A stretch of DNA of 64,000 bases from an uncultured Pseudomonadota bacterium (GTDB taxonomy: Bacteria; Myxococcota_A; UBA796; SXON01): contig CAISIK010000223.1 in assembly GCA_903885375.1 (NCBI GenBank), positions 1-64,000 on the forward strand. The letters are read 5' to 3'. This document shows, piece after piece, positions 41,614 to 50,482 of this stretch. The notes beneath the pieces are model-generated. The model searched no databases and was not told the DNA's origin. It was given only the letters and a program-made list of their open reading frames with translations. The first letter of the stretch is position 1, and each line of letters opens with the position of its first letter. Made by a program: the position numbers and the translations under genes.

Positions 41614-44236
41614 CGGGGTAAATCCTCGTAGAATATGGGCATTCGAGGCGGATTTGCGCGCACGCACGGTGCGCGGCATGCGCCTGGCGGCGGGGGTGGG
41701 CGCCACCTTCGTGCCCATGTTCTACTTCCTCGACCGGCTGATCGTTCCAGAGCTGGCCGACCAGTTCTTGCGCTGGCGGCTCCTGGCCTCGCTCATCTGC
41801 ACGGGCTGCATCCTGTCGAGCTACACGGAGGCCGGGCGCCGCCACATCGTCCCCGTCTCCTACGTGGCCTGCCTTTCGGTGAGCCTGTCGATCGCGGCGA
41901 TGGTCACCAGCATCGCGCCCGGGGAGTCCACCTACTACGCCGGGCTGAACCTCTGCCTCCTCTCCACGGCGGTGCTCTTCCCGTGGGCGCCGCGCCACAC
42001 CGCAGCGATCGGCGTGATCGTGGTGGCATCCTTCGTCGTTCCGGCGCTGGTCTCGCCGCCGGACAGCCTCGGCATCTTCGCGAACAACCTGTTCTTCCTC
42101 GTGGCAACCGCCGCGATCGGGGGTCTTTCCTCCCTCGCGGCGTTCAACGAGCACCGCCGCCGGTTCGACCTCTCGTGGTCCCTCGAGCTCCGTTCTGCGG
42201 ATCTGGCCGGCGCCAACGAACGACTGCGTCAGGTCGACGAGCTCAAGAGTCGGTTCTTCGCCAACGTCTCCCATGAGCTCCGCACGCCGCTGACCCTCGC
42301 GATCTCGCCGGTGGAGGCGCTCCTGACCACCCCCGGCCTCCCGCCGACGGTGACGGCCACGATGCGTTCGTTGCACATCGATCTGCTCGCGCTGCGTCGT
42401 CGCATCGAGGACCTCATCGACCTCGCCCGGCTGGACAGCGGTCGCCTGCGCCTGCCCGACCGTCCCGTCGCCTTCGCGCGGATCGTGGCCGATGTGCTCG
42501 ACGCCGCGCGCCCCTTCGCCGAGCGTGTCGGCGTCGCGCTCCGCGCCGAGGTGCAGCCGGACCTGCCGGTGGTCATCGGCGATGCCGGCGTGCTCGAGCA
42601 GGTGGTCTTCAACCTCCTCTCCAACGCGCTCAAGTTCACGCCGGCCGGCGGCGAGGTCACGGTGTCGCTGCACGCCCTCCTCGGCTCCGCCGTGCTCCGC
42701 GTGTCGGACACCGGAAAGGGCATCTCCGCGGCCGACCAGGCCGAACTCTTCACCCGCTTCGGGAGCACCACCTCCAGCACCGCCGCGCGAGGAAGCGGCC
42801 TGGGACTCGCGCTGGTGAAGGAATTCGTGGAGCTGCACGGCGGAACGGTGGAAGTCCGCTCCTCCGAAGGCCTGGGCACGACCTTCGAGGTGCACCTCCC
42901 CCTGGCCCCCGACGGAACCACGGAATCGGGCATCGACGGCGGCTCGAACGTGGGCGCGATGGACTTCGAGAGCGAGCTCACCCTCCGCGACGACGACATC
43001 CTCGTGCAGCCGCACGACGACGACCGCTCCCTCGTGCTCGTGGTCGACGACAACCCCCGACTCCGCAAGCTCGTGGCCACCACGCTCGCCGAGGAGTTCC
43101 GCGTGGCCGAAGCGCGCGACGGCGCCGACGCGCTGGCCCGCATCCGCCAGTCCATGCCCGCGGTCGTGGTGGCCGACGTGATGATGCCGGTCATGGGCGG
43201 GCGCGAGCTGCTCGCGACCATGCGGAACGACCCCCGCCTCCGCCACATCCCCGTGCTCCTGCTCACGGCGCACGCCGACGCCGACGTGCGCGACGAGGCG
43301 CTGGAGACCGGCGCGTCGGACTTCCTCAGCAAGCCCTTCTCCACCCGGGAGCTCCTCGCGCGCGTGCGGAACTTCGTGTCCCTGCGCAGCGCCCAGCTCG
43401 CGCTCGCCTCCACCAACGACGCCCTCGCCCTCGCCCTCGACCAGACCCGCACGGCGCAGGCCCGGGCGGTCCGCGCGGAGAAGCTCGCCGCCATCGGCCA
43501 GCTCGCCTCGGGCATCGCGCACGAGGTGAAGAACCCCATCAACTACATGCTCAACTTCGCGCGGCCGGCCCGCGGCAAGCTGGACCGCGCCCAGTCCGGG
43601 CAGCTCCCCGCGGATGCGGTGGCGCGGGAATTGGCCAGCGTGGGGGAGGCGCTGGGGCGGGTGGTGGAGGGCGGCGAACGCATCCTGCGCATCGTGAACG
43701 GCCTGCAGGCCTTTGCCCGAGGTGGCCAGGCCCGCGTGCCCGTCGCGGTAGACGCGGAGGTGGCCGCCGCGCTGCGCCTCACCGAAGGGACGGCCCCCCC
43801 GGGCGTGCAGATCACCTCCAACCTCCAGAGCGAGGGGACGGTGCTCGGCAGCCCCGTGAGCATCGGCGCGGTCACCCTGAACCTCGTCTCCAACGCCCTC
43901 CGCGCGCTCTCCCCCGGCGGCACCGTCCGGGTCTCCACGACCAGCGACGAAGAGTCGGTCTGCCTCGTGGTGGAGGACGACGGGCACGGCATTCCCCCCG
44001 AGTACCTCGACCGGATATGGCACCCCTTCTTCACCACGAGGGGCGCCGGCGAGGGCCTCGGGCTGGGGCTCGCGCTGGTGCTCCGCATCGTCAACGAGGA
44101 CATGGGCGGGCGCATCCAGGTGCGCAGCGAGCCCGGGGAGGGCACCCGCTTCGAGGTGACGATTCCCCGGAACTCGTCCCGGCGGGACGACAGCACCTGG
44201 ACCGATCTCGCCCGCGGGATCACCGCGCCGAGCTGA
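41606..44236 (+). CDS. Membrane double hybrid histidine kinase (HK-REC-HK)
   Basis: An 876-residue protein. Residues about 25-190 hold six hydrophobic segments, a membrane sensor like the MASE group. Kinase 1: HisKA with His223 (NVSHELRTPL) and HATPase with NLLSNALKFTP, DTGKG and GLGLAL. Receiver around 470-590 with Asp524 (VVADVMMPVMGG) and KPFSTRELLARV. Kinase 2: His639 (ASGIAHEVKNPIN) and HATPase with NLVSNALRA and GEGLGLGLAL. Two complete kinases flanking a receiver suggest an internal relay. The ATG overlaps the PilZ fusion stop by 8 bp; a TAGAAT hexamer at about 41631 could also support a shorter form. Confidence 0.93.
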   Translation: MDSGVNPRRIWAFEADLRARTVRGMRLAAGVGATFVPMFYFLDRLIVPELADQFLRWRLLASLICTGCILSSYTEAGRRHIVPVSYVACLSVSLSIAAMVTSIAPGESTYYAGLNLCLLSTAVLFPWAPRHTAAIGVIVVASFVVPALVSPPDSLGIFANNLFFLVATAAIGGLSSLAAFNEHRRRFDLSWSLELRSADLAGANERLRQVDELKSRFFANVSHELRTPLTLAISPVEALLTTPGLPPTVTATMRSLHIDLLALRRRIEDLIDLARLDSGRLRLPDRPVAFARIVADVLDAARPFAERVGVALRAEVQPDLPVVIGDAGVLEQVVFNLLSNALKFTPAGGEVTVSLHALLGSAVLRVSDTGKGISAADQAELFTRFGSTTSSTAARGSGLGLALVKEFVELHGGTVEVRSSEGLGTTFEVHLPLAPDGTTESGIDGGSNVGAMDFESELTLRDDDILVQPHDDDRSLVLVVDDNPRLRKLVATTLAEEFRVAEARDGADALARIRQSMPAVVVADVMMPVMGGRELLATMRNDPRLRHIPVLLLTAHADADVRDEALETGASDFLSKPFSTRELLARVRNFVSLRSAQLALASTNDALALALDQTRTAQARAVRAEKLAAIGQLASGIAHEVKNPINYMLNFARPARGKLDRAQSGQLPADAVARELASVGEALGRVVEGGERILRIVNGLQAFARGGQARVPVAVDAEVAAALRLTEGTAPPGVQITSNLQSEGTVLGSPVSIGAVTLNLVSNALRALSPGGTVRVSTTSDEESVCLVVEDDGHGIPPEYLDRIWHPFFTTRGAGEGLGLGLALVLRIVNEDMGGRIQVRSEPGEGTRFEVTIPRNSSRRDDSTWTDLARGITAPS

Positions 44237-44242
44237 TCCGCC

Positions 44243-45364
44243 TCAGGATGGGTAGACGGGCGGCCACGCCGCGCCGGGGCGGGCGAGGTGGAAGCCCTGC
44301 AGCAGGTTCGCCCCGCAGCGCACGGCCGTGGAGGCCTCTTCTTCCGATTCCACACCCTCCGCCACCAGCTCGCTGCCCGTGGCCGAAGCGAAGTTGGCGA
44401 GGAGCTGGAGCAGGCGCTGCTTGCGCGGCTCCCGATGGGCGTTCCGCACGATGCTCATGTCGGCCTTGATGAAGGCGGGGCTGAGCTCCGCGAGCACGGA
44501 CAGGCTGTTGTAGCCGCTGCCGATGTCATCCACCGCGATGCGGAACCCGCGGCGCCCGAGCTCCCCGAGCGCCTCCTCGGCGCCGTGGTAGTCGGAGAGC
44601 GGCGCGCGCTCGGTGATCTCCAGCACCGTGCGGGCGGCGAAGGGCTCAAGGCAGGCGAAGGCCTCCAAGGCGCGCGGCCCGGCGAACTGGGCAGGATGGG
44701 TGTTCACGAAAACGTCGACCGACGCCGGCACCCTCTGCATCCACCCGGCCGCGAGCTGGTTCACCACGCGGCCGAGGTCGGCCTCCCGGCCGCTGCGCTC
44801 CACGGAGTCGAGGACGCGGAGGGGATCAGACAGGGTGGGGTGGGTGGAGCGGAGCAGCAGCTCGACCGCAGCGAGACCGCGGGTGCGCGCCGTGAACATC
44901 GGCTGGATCGCGAGCGAAAACATCCCGCCGTCCACGCACTGCTGGAACATCGACGAGTGGAACTCCACGTCGTGCGTGCGGCGGATGGCCCGGCGCACGA
45001 GCGCACCGGCCTCCTGGAGCGCCCGCAGCTCCCGCTCGAATTGCTCCGTCTGGAAGGGGCGCCGAAGCACCCGCTGGGCGATGACCGCGCCGGCCCCCAG
45101 GTCGCTGCCGGAGCTGGTGAGCAGGAGCCGCATGGTTTCGGGGTGGTGCTCGCGCGAGTGCGTCAGCAACCCGGTGCTCGCCTCTTCGCCGAGCTCGTCG
45201 GACACGACCAGCACGTCGACCCGACGTGCGCTGAGACCGCCGAGGGCCTCCTCCGCCGTGCCCACCACCTCCACGGTGTTTCCCGTGTCGGTGAGGAGAC
45301 GGAAAAGGGTACGCCGCAACCCTTCATTTGTATCGGCGAGGAGGATGTGGGCGGGGGCTTCCAA
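44243..45364 (-). CDS. Receiver-EAL protein, probable c-di-GMP phosphodiesterase
   Basis: A 373-residue protein. The receiver domain (about 5-120) has Asp56 as candidate phosphoacceptor (VVSDELGE). The EAL domain (about 135-370) has Glu168 in the EAL-position motif (AVELLLR), Asn221, Glu252 (LEITE), Asp279-Asp280 (AVDDIGSGYNSL), Lys300 (FIKAD), Glu336 (VAEGVES) and Gln356 (LLQGFHL). All metal and catalytic positions are kept, so hydrolysis of c-di-GMP to pGpG is likely. The start is TTG, 7 nt after a TACACT element. It converges with the hybrid kinase (6-bp gap) and is divergent from serA. Confidence 0.92.
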   Translation of the reverse strand: MEAPAHILLADTNEGLRRTLFRLLTDTGNTVEVVGTAEEALGGLSARRVDVLVVSDELGEEASTGLLTHSREHHPETMRLLLTSSGSDLGAGAVIAQRVLRRPFQTEQFERELRALQEAGALVRRAIRRTHDVEFHSSMFQQCVDGGMFSLAIQPMFTARTRGLAAVELLLRSTHPTLSDPLRVLDSVERSGREADLGRVVNQLAAGWMQRVPASVDVFVNTHPAQFAGPRALEAFACLEPFAARTVLEITERAPLSDYHGAEEALGELGRRGFRIAVDDIGSGYNSLSVLAELSPAFIKADMSIVRNAHREPRKQRLLQLLANFASATGSELVAEGVESEEEASTAVRCGANLLQGFHLARPGAAWPPVYPS

Positions 45365-45371
45365 GCGGGCC

Positions 45372-45377
45372 AGTGTA
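45372..45377 (-). promoter_or_regulatory. Candidate leaderless -10 (TACACT) for the EAL gene
   Basis: TACACT is followed by GGCCCGC (7 nt) and a TTG start at 45364. TACACTGGCCCG is identical to the sequence before the lipoprotein gene at 53267. Confidence 0.5.
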
Positions 45378-45397
45378 CCACGCCGCCACCACCTTGA

Positions 45398-45403
45398 TAC
45401 GCT
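45398..45403 (+). promoter_or_regulatory. Candidate -10 (TACGCT) for serA
   Basis: TACGCT sits 23 nt before the serA ATG. This leaves a short leader with AGGAG 6 nt before the start, so serA is a leadered counterpart to the leaderless genes. Confidence 0.4.
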
Positions 45404-45426
45404 GGCCGGCCCGAGCAGGAGCCCCG

Positions 45427-46635
45427 ATGCACATCCTCATCGCCGACAAATTGGCCCCGTTCGTCGCGGGCCGCGCACAGGACCTCGGCGGCGTGGTCAC
45501 CGTGGAGGGGGGCCTCAAGGATGCGGCGCTCACGGCGCGCATCGCCGAGCTCGACCCCGAAGTGCTCATCGTGCGCAGCACGAAGGTGACCGCGGCCGAC
45601 ATGGCGGCGGGGCGCTCGCTCTCCCTCGTGATCCGCGCTGGCGCGGGCGTGAACACGATCGACCTCGCGGCGGCCTCCCAGCGCGGTGTGTACGTGGCCA
45701 ACTGCCCCGGCAAGAACGCCATCGCGGTGGCCGAGCTGGCCATCGGGCTGATGATCAGCTGCGACCGGCGGATTCCCGACAACGTCGCGGCGCTGCGGGC
45801 CCACCGGTGGGACAAGAAGACCTTCGGCACCGCGCGCGGTCTTAACGGTCGCACGGTGGCCGTGCTCGGGGTCGGCACCATCGGCAAGGAGTTCATCGTC
45901 CGCGCGCAGGCCATGGGCATGCGGGTGGTGGCCTGGAGTCGGGGCCTCACCGCGGATGCGGCGGCGCGCCTCGGCGTGGCGCGCGCGGAGAGCCCGGAGG
46001 CCGCCGTGGTGGGCGCCGACGTGGTGAGCGTGCACCTCGCGCTCGCCTCCGAAACGCGCGCGCGCATCGGCGAGAGCGTGTTTTCCGCGATGAAGCCCGG
46101 CGCGATCTTCCTGAACACCGCCCGTGGCGAAGTCGTGGACTACGCCGCGCTCCAGCGCGCGATCAGCGAGCGCCAGCTCCGCGTGGGGCTCGACGTCTTC
46201 CCCGACGAGCCCTCCGCCGCGCAGGCCGAATTCGCCCACCCGCTGGTGGACAACCCCGCGGTGTACGGCACCCACCACATCGGCGCGAGCACCGACGAGT
46301 CGGAAGAGGCCGTGGGCGAGGAGTGCCTCCGCATCATCACCGCCTACCGCGACGGCGCCCCGATCCCCAACTGCGTGAACCTCGCCACCCGCACCCCCGC
46401 CACCCACCTGCTCGTGGTCCGCCACGCCGACCGCGTGGGTGTCCTCGCACACGTGCTCGGCGTGCTCCGTGAGGGCGGCGTGAACGTGGAGGACATGCAG
46501 AACATCGTGTTCTCCGGCGGCCTCGCCGCCTGCGCCCGCATCGCCACCAAGGGCGAGGTCTCGCCCGCCCTCCTGGAGCGCATCCAGGCCAATCCCAACA
46601 TCTTCGCGGCTTCGGCCGTGGCCCTCTCGGAGTAG
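45427..46635 (+). CDS. serA: D-3-phosphoglycerate dehydrogenase
   Basis: A 402-residue enzyme for the first step of serine synthesis, oxidising 3-phosphoglycerate to 3-phosphohydroxypyruvate with NAD. The substrate loop is VIRAGAGVNTIDL, the Rossmann motif is VAVLGVGTIGKEF, and the catalytic segments are LNTARGEVVDY (Arg), DVFPDEPS (Glu region) and YGTHHIGAST (His). The C-terminal about 75 residues form an ACT domain (HLLVVRHADRVGVLAHVLG) for likely serine feedback. AGGAG lies 6 nt before the ATG. serC follows after 2 bp, an operon order that supports the assignment. Confidence 0.95.
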   Translation: MHILIADKLAPFVAGRAQDLGGVVTVEGGLKDAALTARIAELDPEVLIVRSTKVTAADMAAGRSLSLVIRAGAGVNTIDLAAASQRGVYVANCPGKNAIAVAELAIGLMISCDRRIPDNVAALRAHRWDKKTFGTARGLNGRTVAVLGVGTIGKEFIVRAQAMGMRVVAWSRGLTADAAARLGVARAESPEAAVVGADVVSVHLALASETRARIGESVFSAMKPGAIFLNTARGEVVDYAALQRAISERQLRVGLDVFPDEPSAAQAEFAHPLVDNPAVYGTHHIGASTDESEEAVGEECLRIITAYRDGAPIPNCVNLATRTPATHLLVVRHADRVGVLAHVLGVLREGGVNVEDMQNIVFSGGLAACARIATKGEVSPALLERIQANPNIFAASAVALSE

Positions 46636-46637
46636 TC

Positions 46638-47720
46638 ATGGCCCGTCTGCACAACTTCTCGGCCGGCCCGGCCGTCCTGCCCCTCTCCGTCGTGGAGGCC
46701 CTCCGCGACAACCTGCTCGACCTCAACGGCTCGGGCGTGGGCCTCATGGAGATCAGCCACCGCAGCAAGACCTTCCAGGCGGTGGTCGACAGCGCGGAGG
46801 CCCGCGTTCGCCGCGTGCTGAACGTGCCGGCCGACTACAAGGTGCTGTTCCTCCAGGGCGGCGCCTCCCTCCAGTTCTACATGAGCGCCCTGAACCTGCT
46901 CCGCCCCGGCGAGGCCGCCGACTTTCTCGTGACCGGCGTGTGGTCGCAGAAGGCCATCAAGGAAGCCAAGCGTATCGGCGATGCCCGCGCCATCTGGGAC
47001 GACGCGCCCAACAACTTCACCCGCGTGCCCCAGAACGGCGAGTACACCGTTCGCGACGAGGCGGTGTACCTGCACTACACCTCGAACAACACCATCTACG
47101 GCACCGAATTCCACCACCAGCCCGACTCGGCCGGCAAGCCGTTGGTGGCCGACCTGAGCTCCGACATCGCCGGCGTGCCGGCGAACGTGAGCGAGCACGC
47201 GATGATCTACGCGGGCGCCCAGAAGAACCTCGGCCCCAGCGGCCTCACCCTCGTGCTGCTCTCCCCGTGGGCCATGTCGCGCATTCCGAGCGGGCTCCCC
47301 GCCATGCTCGACTACGCGGTGCACGCCAAGGATGGGTCGATGTACAACACGCCCAACTGTGTCGGCATCTACGTGCTCGACCAGGTGCTCGGCTGGATGG
47401 AGGACAACGGCGGCATGCCGGCCATGATCGCGCGCAACCGCAAAAAGGCCGACACGCTCTACGCCGAGCTCGACCGCACCGGCTTCTGGCGCCCGCACGC
47501 GCGGCCCGACAGCCGCAGCGTGATGAACGTCACCTGGCGCCTGCCCTCCGAGGAGCTCGAGAACGCCTTCGTGAAAGAAGCGAAAGCGGCCACGCTCGAT
47601 GGCCTCAAGGGCCATCGCTCCGTGGGCGGCATCCGCGCCAGCCTCTACAACGCGCTCGGGCAGGAATCGGTCGATGCGCTGGTGTCCTTCATGACTGATT
47701 TCGAGCGTCGAAACGGCTGA
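46638..47720 (+). CDS. serC: Phosphoserine aminotransferase
   Basis: A 360-residue class V PLP enzyme that converts 3-phosphohydroxypyruvate and glutamate to phosphoserine. The start HNFSAGPAVLPLSVVEAL is diagnostic. LFLQGGASLQFYM holds the PLP phosphate-binding region, IYAGAQKNLGPSGLT carries the Schiff-base Lys near residue 197, and SMYNTPNCVGIYVL and GHRSVGGIRASLYNA are the substrate-binding segments. It directly follows serA. The third pathway enzyme, serB, is not in the window. Confidence 0.97.
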   Translation: MARLHNFSAGPAVLPLSVVEALRDNLLDLNGSGVGLMEISHRSKTFQAVVDSAEARVRRVLNVPADYKVLFLQGGASLQFYMSALNLLRPGEAADFLVTGVWSQKAIKEAKRIGDARAIWDDAPNNFTRVPQNGEYTVRDEAVYLHYTSNNTIYGTEFHHQPDSAGKPLVADLSSDIAGVPANVSEHAMIYAGAQKNLGPSGLTLVLLSPWAMSRIPSGLPAMLDYAVHAKDGSMYNTPNCVGIYVLDQVLGWMEDNGGMPAMIARNRKKADTLYAELDRTGFWRPHARPDSRSVMNVTWRLPSEELENAFVKEAKAATLDGLKGHRSVGGIRASLYNALGQESVDALVSFMTDFERRNG

Positions 47721-47816
47721 ACTGCGGCGCGGCCGGGGCGGCGGAGCAATTCCGTAAAAACCGGTCCCCGCGGCGGGCTCGGGGGTTAGCGGGCGCACTC
47801 CAACCCGAGGGCTCCC

Positions 47817-48164
47817 ATGGCCGGTTCCGACGACGAAAAGCACGACCACTCCCACGAGCACGATGAGTCGTGCGACCACGACCACGACGAAGAGGTCGAT
47901 GTCGTGACCCTCGTCGACGCCGATGGCAACGAGGTGGACCACTACTGGCTCGGCCTCGTGGAGGTCGACGATGACCAGTTCGCGCTCCTCTGTCCGGTAG
48001 ATGAGATGGACGAGGACAGCGAGAACACCAACGTCTACGTGTACCACTACAGCGAAGACGAAGACGGCGCCGAGTCCTTCGAAGCCGTGGAAGACGACGC
48101 GCTGCTCGCCCGCGTGCAGGCCGCCGCCGAGGCCATGTTCGCCGCCGACGAAGAAGAAGCCTGA
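47817..48164 (+). CDS. Acidic DUF1292-like protein with His/Asp-rich head
   Basis: A 115-residue protein. Residues 8-28 form a His/Asp/Glu-rich head (HDHSHEHDESCDHDHDE) likely to bind metal. The body (VVTLVDADGNEVDHYWLGLV, then DDQFALLCPVDE and VYVYHYSEDED) matches the small DUF1292 family, whose role is unknown. The net charge is strongly negative. It is probably cytoplasmic. The 96-bp gap after serC contains a short A-rich run but no clear promoter. A strong hairpin follows the gene. Confidence 0.78.
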   Translation: MAGSDDEKHDHSHEHDESCDHDHDEEVDVVTLVDADGNEVDHYWLGLVEVDDDQFALLCPVDEMDEDSENTNVYVYHYSEDEDGAESFEAVEDDALLARVQAAAEAMFAADEEEA

Positions 48165-48177
48165 TCGAACGAGCGCC

Positions 48178-48203
48178 GCGCGGCCCTCGCGAGGGGGCCG
48201 CGC
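48178..48203. terminator. Bidirectional hairpin between convergent genes
   Basis: GCGCGGCCC and GGGCCGCGC form a perfect 9-bp stem around TCGCGAGG. It lies between the stop at 48164 and the converging stop at 48228. There is no U-run on either side. Confidence 0.55.
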
Positions 48204-48227
48204 CGCACCGGCCGCGACGATCGCGGC

Positions 48228-50402
48228 TTACTTGTGCTCGTTCATGAAGACGTAGGCCGCGCCTTCCTTGTACTCGGAGGCGTCCTCCTGCTCGGGATCG
48301 CCGGCCGCGTAGTCCACATCGCCATCGCCATCGATGTCGGCGCCGAGCGGCGCCATCCCTTCGGCGAACGCGGCGTTGAGCCCATCGGCGCTGCCGCCCA
48401 CGTAGCCCCCGTAGAACTCGCCCTCTGCGTAGTCGAGCGAAGAACCGGAGGGGGCGCAGCAGAGCTCGGAGTCGATCCAGGCGAGCGCGCCGAGGCTGTA
48501 GGTGGGCAGGCTCACGAACATGTCGTCGATGCCATCACCGCCGAAGTCGCCGCCGCGGCGGATCGCCGCGATGTCCGTGGAGCCCCATTCGTAGGACATG
48601 AGGGGCTCGTTCTGGTCGACCGTGCCGGAGCGGAGGTAGGCCCCGCCCGGGAAGGCTTCGAGCGAGGAGGCATCGCTGTACACCCAGATTTCCGGAACGC
48701 CATCGCCGGTGAGGTCGGGGCCGACCTGGCTCGCCGTGCCGAAGCCGGCCGAGCTGCTGGCGCCCTGGCCGATCATGGTGCTGACGCTGTTGAAGGAGCT
48801 GGTGCCGGCGTAGCGCGAGGGCTGGCCCCACACGACCCACACGGCGCCCGCATCGGTGGAGGGGCTGTCGACCCCGCCGTCGGAGAACATCAGGTCGTCG
48901 TAGCCATCGCCATCGAGGTCGGCGCCCACACCCATGTTCTCGTAGAAGGTCTCGGAGGTGCCGGTGTAGCTCCAGCGGGCGTCGGTGCTGGAGGTGCCCA
49001 CGCTGCCGCCGGAACCGCCGTACTCAACCGCCACGGCGTTGTTCGACGAGCTGGTGTAACTGGCCACCAGCTCGCTCATGCCATCACCATCGAGGTCCAC
49101 GTTGGTGGCCACGCCGCGGCCGGCGTACTCGCCCGAGCTGCCCGACAGGGTGACGAGCGCATCGGAGGTGTCTCGCCCCCGCATCACGTCGTCGCCGGAG
49201 ATGAGGTACACGGCGCCGCCATTGCTGTTGATCGCCAGGGCCGAGATGGCGAGCTCGGGGATGGAGTCGCCGTCGTAGTCGCCCATGACCGTCACGAAGT
49301 TGCCGAGCCCGTCGGAGGACGAGCTGCCCTGGATCTCCTCGTCGGCATCCCCGAGGTCGGTGGAGGCCAGGATGTCGGTGCCGCCGGCGAAGATGCCCAC
49401 CATGCCGCGACCGTTCGCGGCGGGGCTCGTGGCGTTGTAGTAGGGCGCCCCGACGATCACCTCGGCGAAGCCATCGCTGTCGAGGTCGCCGAGGGCGAGG
49501 GAGTAGCCGGCGCGGTCGTGGCTGCCGCGGCCTACGTACACCCGCTCGCTGAGCATGGCATCGCAGGAGGTGTCCACCTCGCCATCGCAGTCATCGTCCT
49601 TGCCGTTGAGCTGCTCGTCGGAGCTGATGTTCACGTTGGGGTCGTAATCATCGCAGTCGAGGCCCTTGCCATAGTCGGAAGAGCGCGAGCCATCCCCATC
49701 GAAGTCGTAGTCATCCGCACCATCGCAGTTGGTGTCGGCGTTGTCGTAGGGCTCATCGGCCGCGTAGGGGTGGTACTCGGTGTTGCTGTCCTGGCAATCG
49801 CCGCCGCCCGCCGCCGGGTTGTCGTTGTGGTGGTCGGACTCGTAGCCGTCACCATCCTGATCGTAGTCGGAGAGACCATCACAGTTCTGATCGACGCCGT
49901 CGTACCAGACCTCGCTGGCGCCGGGGTTCACGTCGATCGCGTCGTCGTCGCAATCGGTGCCGCCCGCATCGACGAGGTCGTACCCATCGCCGTCGGAGTC
50001 GGCGTTCACGGACGCGATCAGGGAAACCACCGCCTCGGGGAGGTCGGGATCGTTCGAGGTGAAGGTGAGGGAGGCATCGAGCTCGCCGTACTGGAGCGCG
50101 GAGAGGCCAACCACGATCTGCGTGGTGTTGCCGGGCGCGATGGTGGCGCTCAGCGGGTTCACCGTGAAGGGCGTGTCGGCGGTGATGGCGTTCACGACCA
50201 GATCGGCCGCACCACCGTTGGTCAGGCTCATGTGGCCCTGGTAGGCCTTGCCGTACTCCACGACACCGAAGTCGATCTCGCTCACATCGAGCTGGATGAC
50301 GGGGTCTTCCTCCACGACGGGCGCCGTGTCGCCCCCGCCGCTCCCCGGGTTGATGATCGAGTCGTCGCAGGCCACCAGCAGCATCAGGATCGAGGAAAGC
50401 AC
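48228..50402 (-). CDS. Surface lipoprotein with MopE metal-binding and FG-GAP repeats
   Basis: A 724-residue predicted lipoprotein (lipobox LLVAC, then DDSIINPGSGGGDTAP). Residues about 45-140 form an ASH/choice-of-anchor-D-like beta sandwich (IDFGVVEYGKAYQGHMSLTN). About 140-290 holds three MopE-type motifs (GTDCDDDAIDVNPGASEVWY, NCDGADDYDFDGDG, LDCDDYDPNVN), which are Asp/Cys-rich metal loops. From about 290 there are FG-GAP/integrin-like propeller repeats (DLDSDGFAEVIVGAP, DYDGDSIPELAIS, DLDGDGMSELVAS). GTG 50402 is preferred because GGAGG lies 5 nt upstream; 50408 is also possible. It is probably a cell-surface calcium-binding adhesin-like protein. Confidence 0.88.
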   Translation of the reverse strand: MLSSILMLLVACDDSIINPGSGGGDTAPVVEEDPVIQLDVSEIDFGVVEYGKAYQGHMSLTNGGAADLVVNAITADTPFTVNPLSATIAPGNTTQIVVGLSALQYGELDASLTFTSNDPDLPEAVVSLIASVNADSDGDGYDLVDAGGTDCDDDAIDVNPGASEVWYDGVDQNCDGLSDYDQDGDGYESDHHNDNPAAGGGDCQDSNTEYHPYAADEPYDNADTNCDGADDYDFDGDGSRSSDYGKGLDCDDYDPNVNISSDEQLNGKDDDCDGEVDTSCDAMLSERVYVGRGSHDRAGYSLALGDLDSDGFAEVIVGAPYYNATSPAANGRGMVGIFAGGTDILASTDLGDADEEIQGSSSSDGLGNFVTVMGDYDGDSIPELAISALAINSNGGAVYLISGDDVMRGRDTSDALVTLSGSSGEYAGRGVATNVDLDGDGMSELVASYTSSSNNAVAVEYGGSGGSVGTSSTDARWSYTGTSETFYENMGVGADLDGDGYDDLMFSDGGVDSPSTDAGAVWVVWGQPSRYAGTSSFNSVSTMIGQGASSSAGFGTASQVGPDLTGDGVPEIWVYSDASSLEAFPGGAYLRSGTVDQNEPLMSYEWGSTDIAAIRRGGDFGGDGIDDMFVSLPTYSLGALAWIDSELCCAPSGSSLDYAEGEFYGGYVGGSADGLNAAFAEGMAPLGADIDGDGDVDYAAGDPEQEDASEYKEGAAYVFMNEHK

Positions 50403-50424
50403 GACCACCTCCGGAACGGCCCAC

Positions 50425-50430
50425 AGGATA
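50425..50430 (-). promoter_or_regulatory. Candidate -10 (TATCCT) for the FG-GAP lipoprotein
   Basis: On the minus strand TATCCT lies 22 nt before the GTG at 50402, leaving a leader that contains the GGAGG ribosome binding site. No clear -35 was found. Confidence 0.35.
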
Positions 50431-50482
50431 CCTTGCTCGCTCGCGCCGCGCCCCTCGATTTTGCAGCGCCTGGAGCCCCCGA

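Noticed and set aside
37024-41718. A long minus-strand open frame (about 1,560 codons) under the PilZ fusion and receiver-ATPase genes.
   Set aside because: The plus strand holds recognisable catalytic motifs and coupled starts. The minus frame has no family features and low-complexity His/Arg/Gly composition.
47721-47816. Terminator or riboswitch between serC and the DUF1292-like gene.
   Set aside because: No convincing stem-loop with a following U-run or conserved aptamer pattern was visible.
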